DNA from: Gremmenia infestans
Lineage: Eukaryota; Ascomycota; Leotiomycetes; Helotiales; Hamatocanthoscyphaceae
Direction of reading: 5' to 3'
Length of the DNA stretch: 64,000 nt
NCBI GenBank assembly: GCA_032629725.1
Contig: JAFEVB010000012.1
Location: forward strand, 558,001-622,000
Shown: in pieces, positions 57,301-64,000 of the stretch
How positions within the stretch are numbered: the first letter of the stretch is position 1
How the letters are laid out: every line of letters begins with the position of its first letter
Position numbers and translations under genes: made by a program
The notes under the pieces: model-generated
The model's database searches: none
What the model saw: the letters and a program-made list of their open reading frames with translations, nothing else
What the model was told of the DNA's origin: nothing

Positions 57301-58809
57301 ACGCTGGTCAAGATATGGTATCAGTTGGCGCCTTCTCAATGCAGGCGTACTTAACCGCAAATCCCTCATCCCTCCTGCCTATTCCAACTTCAAGCTCGCA
57401 ATTTGACGTCAACAAGTTTGACAAAAAGGCAGAGAGTATAATGCGAGGCTGTAAGGGAGTAAGTAAAATAATCGCAATTTCATTATCAGCCTCAAATGCC
57501 CCCCCCATGGACTGAATCCCTCAAAACCAATATCGCCTGCACCGCACCACAACGCGCAAATAACAAGGCGTCCAAAACCACATCCTTCCGAGCTGGCCCC
57601 AGAAGAAACACAATAAAACATAACAAGAATCAGCCGCCGAAAGCATACATGACAACTGACCGATGCTGACATTCCGACTCGCGCACAAGGCAACAGCACC
57701 TTTGCCGAACAGTGCGGGGGAATGAAGGTAATCACGACCAGGAGGAGTGAGAATGAAACCGAGAACAGCAAGGCAAAATGCGAAGGATGATTCATTCACC
57801 GAGGAACGGGAGGGATTTATACGGATAGTAGATGGCACATACCGGTAATTTGTCGCCTTGATCCTACAGTATTAATTTGCTAAAGCTCGTTCGCTCGTTC
57901 GTACGTTCGACGACGGGGTGGTGTGTGGGTGTTAGGCTACATATACCTCAGCCAATGAGGCTGCCACGATCGGGGGAGGGATGCGAGGCAGCCACTCCAC
58001 TCACCATGGTTCGCATCAAGCGAGCCAGCGAACCGTGGTTTCTTCCCCTTTCTTTCCGAAGCGATCCGAGGGTTGCGATGGGCTCTGCACTTGTGATGAA
58101 CCAAGTTCTTCTTAGAAGGAAGGCGCTGGAACCAATACCATACACGAAGTACTTACATTTCGTGGGAGCTTCACGACTGACTATTTTGAGAACAAAATGC
58201 ATGCCAGAGTGTCGTATCCAGGTCGAGATCAGAACTATTTTTTGACAGCATTACTTTTAGAATGAGCGTGATGGTACAAAGTTCCCTCCATTCCAATGTC
58301 ATGCCCCCCAAGGCAATACCCATCTCCAAAAGGCCGCTAATCAACGTATGTGACGGGCCTTAAAATAACGTATGTGGTTGTCTCCCAAAGAGACACGGTA
58401 GTAAATCCCAGAATGCCGCCCTGAAAGGGCGAGATAACTGAATGGATGGGACAGTATTGTTGCCACTGCCCAATTTTAAGGGAATCTCTTTTAAAAGTAA
58501 ACCCTCGAACGTAAAATTATGCTCGCGCAGAAAGCTGCACTTGAACCTACCTGTGGTGTTAAACGTATGAACCGAGCGTTTAGCGCCGATCTTCTCATAA
58601 GTAGCTGAGTGAGTCGGACACCTGTCGTCACACATTAGACTTTGACACGGGAAGGAGGAGCCTCAAACAGAAAATGCAGCTCACCTGCTTTTGCAGTCTG
58701 TATGTACCTGTAAACTGATGTAATGATCTTTGCTGGCTTGATTTTGATAAGAGACTTGGTGAAAGAGCCTGGCACCGCTATTGTTACGTTGCCTGGACAC
58801 ACCAGCAAG
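54374..58809. other. Gene-free region, about 4.4 kb
   Basis: The longest frames (about 125 codons near 55009 and 55357, 135 codons near 57108, 128 codons near 57409) overlap one another on opposite strands, are low in complexity, and match no family I know. No pair of frames can be joined by plausible splice sites into a recognisable domain. It may hold non-coding RNA, distant regulatory sequence or a degenerate element; I cannot tell which. Confidence 0.4.
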
Positions 58810-61552
58810 TCAATCATCATGAAATGGCTCTGCTGCAGCAGGCATCGTTGGTGATGACAAGTCTTCTTCAGCGTCAGATTCATCGGCAGCCTGTGATTCC
58901 CAAGTTCCCGTACGCGTACTGGCAGTTGTCGCTGATGCAAAAGTTGATGCCCTGGATGGGAGCTCTTGGTCGTTGGAAGGCACAGAAAAACTCTTCCCGT
59001 CATATGCAATCCAAGGGCCAAGAGAGCAAATCTTACAAGCAAGCCAGAGAATCCTTTCCCTTCGTTGAGCAGTCATCGAAGGACGCTCGTGATACTTCTC
59101 TTCTTCATCGATTTTTTCTTTGGTGAACCATTCCTCTGGGAAATATTCTTCTGCCCACAGAAGGCCTCGCATTGCGAAGTCTTCTGGGAACGGCCGAGTG
59201 TCATCTTTCTCTGGAGAAGGAAAATTGTCATCCTCGATACGACCAGGCGTGCTGTAGGAACTCAATAACGTATTAAGCATTGTCGACAGCGCCACCCAAG
59301 GAAATGTCGCCTGAAGAAAGCTCATGGTGCCACGACGGCGAGACATGAAGTAAATAAAAACGAGAGTAACATGAATGAACGGCAGGACATTAGGATCTCC
59401 AATTCGCTGTAAAACAATTTCTGTGGTTTCGTCGCTAAGGTGCTGAGCATTCTTGAAATAGGCCATGGACTGAGCAGAGACATCTGGAATTCCTCCTTCC
59501 ATAGAAACATCAGGGCACTCTCCATCTTTGGTGGATTGAGAAATGAGTTTCATTAGTACATTGTCATTAGACGTAAAGCTGAGCATTGCAACATTGTTGG
59601 CAACGGCAATATGATACCCTTGCTCCATAAACTTCCGCGTGACTCTGCCAATTTGATTGTCTAGTAAGCCGAGGAAGTCTTTAACCGTGGATTCAAACTT
59701 ATGCATATCTCGGTTGGTGAACAAAATTCCATGAGCCATAACGAATGCAGTATCCAGAGGGGGAAGTCGATACTGGCCATGAGCATTATCTGAATTTAAA
59801 ACCGGCTCAAAAAGCGTCAAGATTGATTCGCGAGCAGAGGTGAACGGAACCGCCACGCAGAGAGATTTAGAGTAATAGAAGAGCTGCTGGAGAGCGTTAG
59901 GCCTTGCGAGAATTGCTAGATGGTGATATAGACGACCCGTGGTCGGGGTTTTATCAGAGGCTTTCGAATACCAGTGTCGAGCAACACCAGTCCAAACTTC
60001 TCGATCTCTGATATCGTCATCTTCAATTGCCATTCGATAACGTCCGAGATCGCCAAGGCACTCAATCCATGTATCCTCGAATGCCGGGACTGTTTCATAT
60101 AATAGCGCCATCATCGAGTAAGCTAGATAGATGAATGCTAGCATATGATCTAAAGATGCCGGTAGACGGTGCCTCAACAGCTCAAGAAACGAATGGATTC
60201 CATGACGCCACATTCTAGCGGGCATAGCGTACTTCGACGCAAGACGTCTTAGAGCAGGGCTTGCGGAAGGATGTTGCGAAGCCAAAAAGAAGTCATGATG
60301 TTCATGAAGCAAAGTTCTATGGAGTGCAATAAGAGCTTGCCATTGCTCATTATTTAGTTTGGGCGGTGTTGCTCCAGTATCAGCCGCTGCCAGCGCGGCT
60401 TGCTTGTTGTCAACATCTATGCATTTAGCCTCAACCATAACCAAGCCGGCATAGATGCCTTTTACTTCTGCAACCAGCTGCTCTTGTGATATCGGTCTGG
60501 TCTCTGGCTGTAGCATTATATCGAATGATTCATCTCTAGAAGGTGCTTGAGCTTGAGCTGAAGCTAGCTTTCCGTAAATTGCAGACGGAGTAGTGTTCAG
60601 AGCAGCCTGGGCTGAAGGTGGCCTTGAACCCATTGTTTGAGGTGATTGTTGAAATTGTGGCTTGCGAGATTTATTCTGCAAAGCTTGTCTCGACTTCTGC
60701 GCTTGTATAGAGGCAATATTGGAAGGATCAAAGGTACTACGGGGAAGGGGTGTGTCTTGATCCGGATTCCACAACTGTTTCTTTCCACTATGTTGTGGTC
60801 TTTGTGTATCGAACATGGAAGGTTGCTGAGATTCTATCGCTGACCCGCCTGGTCCCGGTGCTGATGTTGGCCTTGCCTTGGAGCGACGAGGCAATGGTGA
60901 AGCAGATGTTTCCCGAGCTGGACTAGCAGAACCAGCAGAAATGCCGTCCCCTACAGCAGCTCTCTTCCGCGGCTGGTCTCTTTCATGACTGTCCTCAGAC
61001 ACATTCATCATACCGATTTCCTCGCTGCCACCAGGTGTGCCAATATTCAACTCGCGTAAACCAGAGATACTTTGGGTAGGAGCTGGCGAGGAAAGGGGTC
61101 TTTTCATGTGAGGCGGCGTCGGCTCTGATTGTGCATTTCTAGCCTCGTTGAATGCAGGCTTGCGAGGCTGGGAGTCATCTTTTGCGCTATAATGAGTCGG
61201 GTCAGCATCAGCGTTGAAAGTCTTCCTTTTTCGCAAGGCTGTAGCCCGCACCCGCCTAGAAGGTTGTAGCCTGCTGGTGGCTGGAGAGACCGTGTGACCT
61301 CTTGATAGCTGCTTACCGTATCTTTTTTACCGATTCAGCCTCGAATTTCGTGCGATATCTCCGGTGCTCGCTCTCGTCTTCGGGAAGCTTATCCTTGTGA
61401 TCGTGAAGACAATGCTGCCACAGGTCGTCGGAATTGGAGAAAATCCGTCGGTCGAGACAATGGATGCAGGCCCACGACTGTGTGGTCTTGTGATTTCGGC
61501 GCTGATGTTGGATCCACAATTCATCAACTCCAGGTGCTTGCTGCTTGTTCAT
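58810..61552 (-). CDS. Est1/SMG-type protein with N-terminal C2H2-like finger
   Basis: Two exons, 61552-61317 and 61255-58810, joined by a 61-base GTAAGC...TAG intron, give 893 residues. The first exon has CIHCLDRRIFSNSDDLWQHCLHDH, a CX2C...HX4H arrangement that may bind zinc. A disordered region (about 80-300) follows. Residues about 305-560 form the Est1/SMG helical domain: an SMG 14-3-3-like part (WQALIALHRTLLHEHHDFFLASQHPSASPALRRLA) and the EST1 DNA/RNA-binding part, whose hallmark is GRLYHHLAILARPNALQQLFYYSKSL followed by ARESILTLFE. The end is acidic. Est1/SMG5-7 relatives act in telomerase recruitment or nonsense-mediated decay. In filamentous fungi this zinc-finger-bearing subgroup is common but unassigned. 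No PIN nuclease domain is present, so SMG6-type cleavage is not expected. Confidence 0.85.
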
Positions 61553-64000
61553 TGCTAGCCGTCGATATCACGGTTAGTATGGTGTTCTGTTGGCATGGGC
61601 TCAATGGGGTGGGGGCGGAGGGGGGCTGGCTTTACCGATAACCGTCGCGAATTCAATCGTCTGCGACTGCCTTAGAAATGTTCGTTAGGATGGGGAGTTG
61701 TATTTATGGACCAAGCGAGCGTGCATAGCTTCAGTTTCTTGGGGGTTGAGATGAGGGTAGAAGGAGAGTTTTTAGAGAGATCAAAGAGGAAACAACCCAT
61801 ATTCATACTTTGCAATCGTGCGTCGGAAAGAGGGCTCTGAGGCTCTGTGAGCGTTAGGCAACTCGCGACCTGTGGGTTGCAAAATGGCGAACTACAAAAC
61901 CCAAGCCAACTGCCACGCCCCCCCCAAATTTTCAGGATCTATCGTAATTTCGGCGCTAATTGAAAAGGGTCACCGATTTAGTGCATTTCTTTAATCAAAC
62001 CCCACCACCAATCAATGTAAAGTAATACAGATAATAGATACAGACAATACAGATACCGTATCATATCAACACACCAACTAATTGTCAAACCGAGCCCTGC
62101 CCTGTCTGAAGCCTTCTTCTCTTACACAATCGTATAGTAGGTCTAGTCTGGCTACTCCTTACATCTATAAATAAGGTGGGCGACTGACATCTTGCCTGTA
62201 CTCGAGAAAATGTTGTATTTTAATAGCTTGGAGTGACGGTTCATCGTGGTCAGGAGAACACTGCAAGGCAGACGAGAGGAGTCAAATGTTCTTTTAGCAT
62301 AGGGGCGTCAGAGCAACAATAGTGTGAGCCTCAATCATCTAACCCTTCAGCCCCCACCTGCTGGATTCAGCCGCAGAGGCTCGATGTCCATATGCGTCTG
62401 CTAAAGGGCTTGTAGACTAATGAATGCGACGTGAAATGCATATCAAGGGCGTCATCCATCGTTGCCTCAATGCCTCCCGTGGACCGCAATGTTTTCACAA
62501 CCCACTGGTATAACTGCTTACACCTACCTCTCCCCTAAAACCCCAAGGCCAAAGTTCTTACTTTCTCCATTTTCCTCCATCTAAAGCTTCGTAGAAGCAC
62601 AGACGCCAGGTCTCACGTTTGCCCATCTCGTTTGCCCATCTCGTTTGCCCATCTCAGTCATGGTCAAGGCAAGCTCAGCCTCCTCCAAAATAGTATGTAC
62701 GTATACAGTACGCCGCGACTCCGATGGATCCTTTAGCGACTGGCTCTCATCTTCCCAAGGCACCGAGATATATAACGAAACAGAAAAGTATACGCAAATC
62801 AATTGGGCTATAAGTTGGCTAGAGTCCGCAAGTAGCCTTGTAGCATTTCAGCTCACCACCGGCAGATGTCAGCACTTGAGCTTCGAAGAGTCCAGCCTCG
62901 TATCGCAGTCACGGGTAGATTTCTAAAGCGAGCCCCCAAATGAACCCCTTTTCAACTTTACTGACCCCTATCTAAAGGTGTAGATTCTTTCAATTGCCTA
63001 CCTAAGAATGGTAAGTTTCGCTGAGAACCATAGGGCACACTCCAGTAGATTGCGTTCTCCTACCAATAGAGGCCTGCTTGTTACGCGAGGTCTTTCTACC
63101 ACAGCCATTGAAATCCAGACAGCCTGAAAGCAATCAACAAATGCCTGTCCGCAGACTGCAGAGCAATATATGAAGCCAAAAATGGGCAAATATGAACCAG
63201 TCACCAAGACAGCCTGACAGCCCCAGAAAGAGATCGCGCAAATTACCCCGGAGGGCCGCAAATTAAGTTTATATCCAACGCATGACACTTTTCTAAAGAT
63301 TTGAGGCTTTAACAACTGTGCACGACCATTCACCCGCCTTGGTCAATTTGGCTACATATTATGATGATAGGGTGTTCATATACCAAACATGATCACGCCC
63401 TACGCCAAGTATTCAACCATTATCAATCAAGCTGGTATTGTATAACAAGGCGAGTTTCACATGGTATTCTGCTTAGATGGACATCTGCAATCTTTACCTG
63501 AAGAAGTAGTTATGGAGCTCAAAGAAGACGACTTAGGAAACCTTGGAGGCAACGTTCAAACTATGTGATTCACACCCGAATCACACTGCAGTTTGAATGT
63601 GACTCCAGCATTGCATTCACGGGAAGCGACCTAGGGACCCCTTATTTTACGACGAGGAATATTAACGCAGAAGTTGAAAATGTTTAGTAAGGAAGGACCG
63701 ATGTGCTCATTGAGTCATGTTTTACAGTACAGCACGGCCCCCTTTCGTAAAACTGGGGCACGGAACAGTAACTCACATTCCACTTCTTCTTTCACTTCTG
63801 CGCTTCTTTAGAATACAGCGCATTCCTTTATTTTGGGGATACTACCGGTAGGTCGCTGTCTGAATGTTGTTATTAAGCTCTCGCGTACTAGCATACCCAG
63901 GTGCTCCCTGGAAGTCCCAATAGGAAGGGCCCCATCAATCTACAACGTGGCATGTTTCGATTATCTGCGGCTTCAACGTATATCCTAGTTTTTCTTCACC
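61553..64000. other. Gene-free right end, about 2.4 kb
   Basis: Contains the upstream region of the Est1-type gene and no other coding signal. Frames of 73-111 codons near 62581, 62645 and 62998 show no domain. A threefold 13-base direct repeat is listed separately. Confidence 0.45.
62609..62656. repeat. Direct repeat, three copies of a 13-base unit
   Basis: TCTCGTTTGCCCA recurs in tandem in three near-identical copies (the first has TCTCACGTTTGCCCA). A simple tandem duplication in intergenic DNA is the likely explanation. Confidence 0.55.

Noticed and set aside
57108..57515. Possible small gene of 135 codons
   Set aside because: Low-complexity composition, overlapping open frames on the other strand, no domain or splice support.
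1..64000. Transposons or CRISPR arrays
   Set aside because: No transposase, reverse transcriptase, long terminal repeat or regularly spaced repeat was recognised; the tandem repeats seen are simple or protein-coding.

Overview
The window is from a filamentous ascomycete (Pezizomycotina). Genes carry short GT-AG introns, mostly 46-70 nt, often with a CTAAC/CTAAT-like branch site. There are two cytochromes P450, an NLR-type protein, a CFEM wall protein, a DUF3176 membrane protein, and an isolated 5S rRNA gene as in other filamentous fungi. The style of the transcription-factor-like proteins suggests Leotiomycetes, but that is an impression only. No bacterial operons, CRISPR or intact transposon were seen.

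Layout. 1-2 kb: empty. 2-10.4 kb: a peroxiredoxin-like protein, a HAM1-like (DUF4449) protein, and Vms1, the ribosome quality-control peptidyl-tRNA hydrolase. 10.8-13.6 kb: a secreted Ser/Thr-rich protein and a broken DUF3176 gene. 14.6-21 kb: two tail-to-tail genes for long disordered proteins, each with half a zinc cluster (CX2CX6C) and C-terminal membrane segments. 21.9-29.9 kb: housekeeping genes, namely a Dbl2/Mte1/ZGRF1-type DNA repair protein, a BAR-SH3 endocytic protein, a 5S rRNA, the ESCRT-III protein Did2/CHMP1 and a DUF427 protein.

30.3-38 kb is the most unusual block. A divergent pair (an NLR with alpha/beta-hydrolase, NB-ARC and TPR domains, and a CYP52-like P450) is followed by a stand-alone copy of the same hydrolase domain. 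The NLR copy has glycine in place of the nucleophile serine; the stand-alone copy keeps the serine.

39.3-42.1 kb: a large CFEM/GPI wall protein. 45.9-49.8 kb: a GNAT acetyltransferase, then a DJ-1/PfpI gene and a SnoaL-like gene, both interrupted by single frameshifts at short repeats. 52.5-54.4 kb: a seven-exon P450. 58.8-61.6 kb: an Est1/SMG-type protein with an N-terminal C2H2-like finger. Long gene-free stretches lie at 2.8-5.4, 42.1-45.9, 49.8-52.5, 54.4-58.8 and 61.6-64 kb.

Exon boundaries were placed by eye from splice sites, reading frame and family motifs. All spliced models keep frame, but none has been tested against transcripts.
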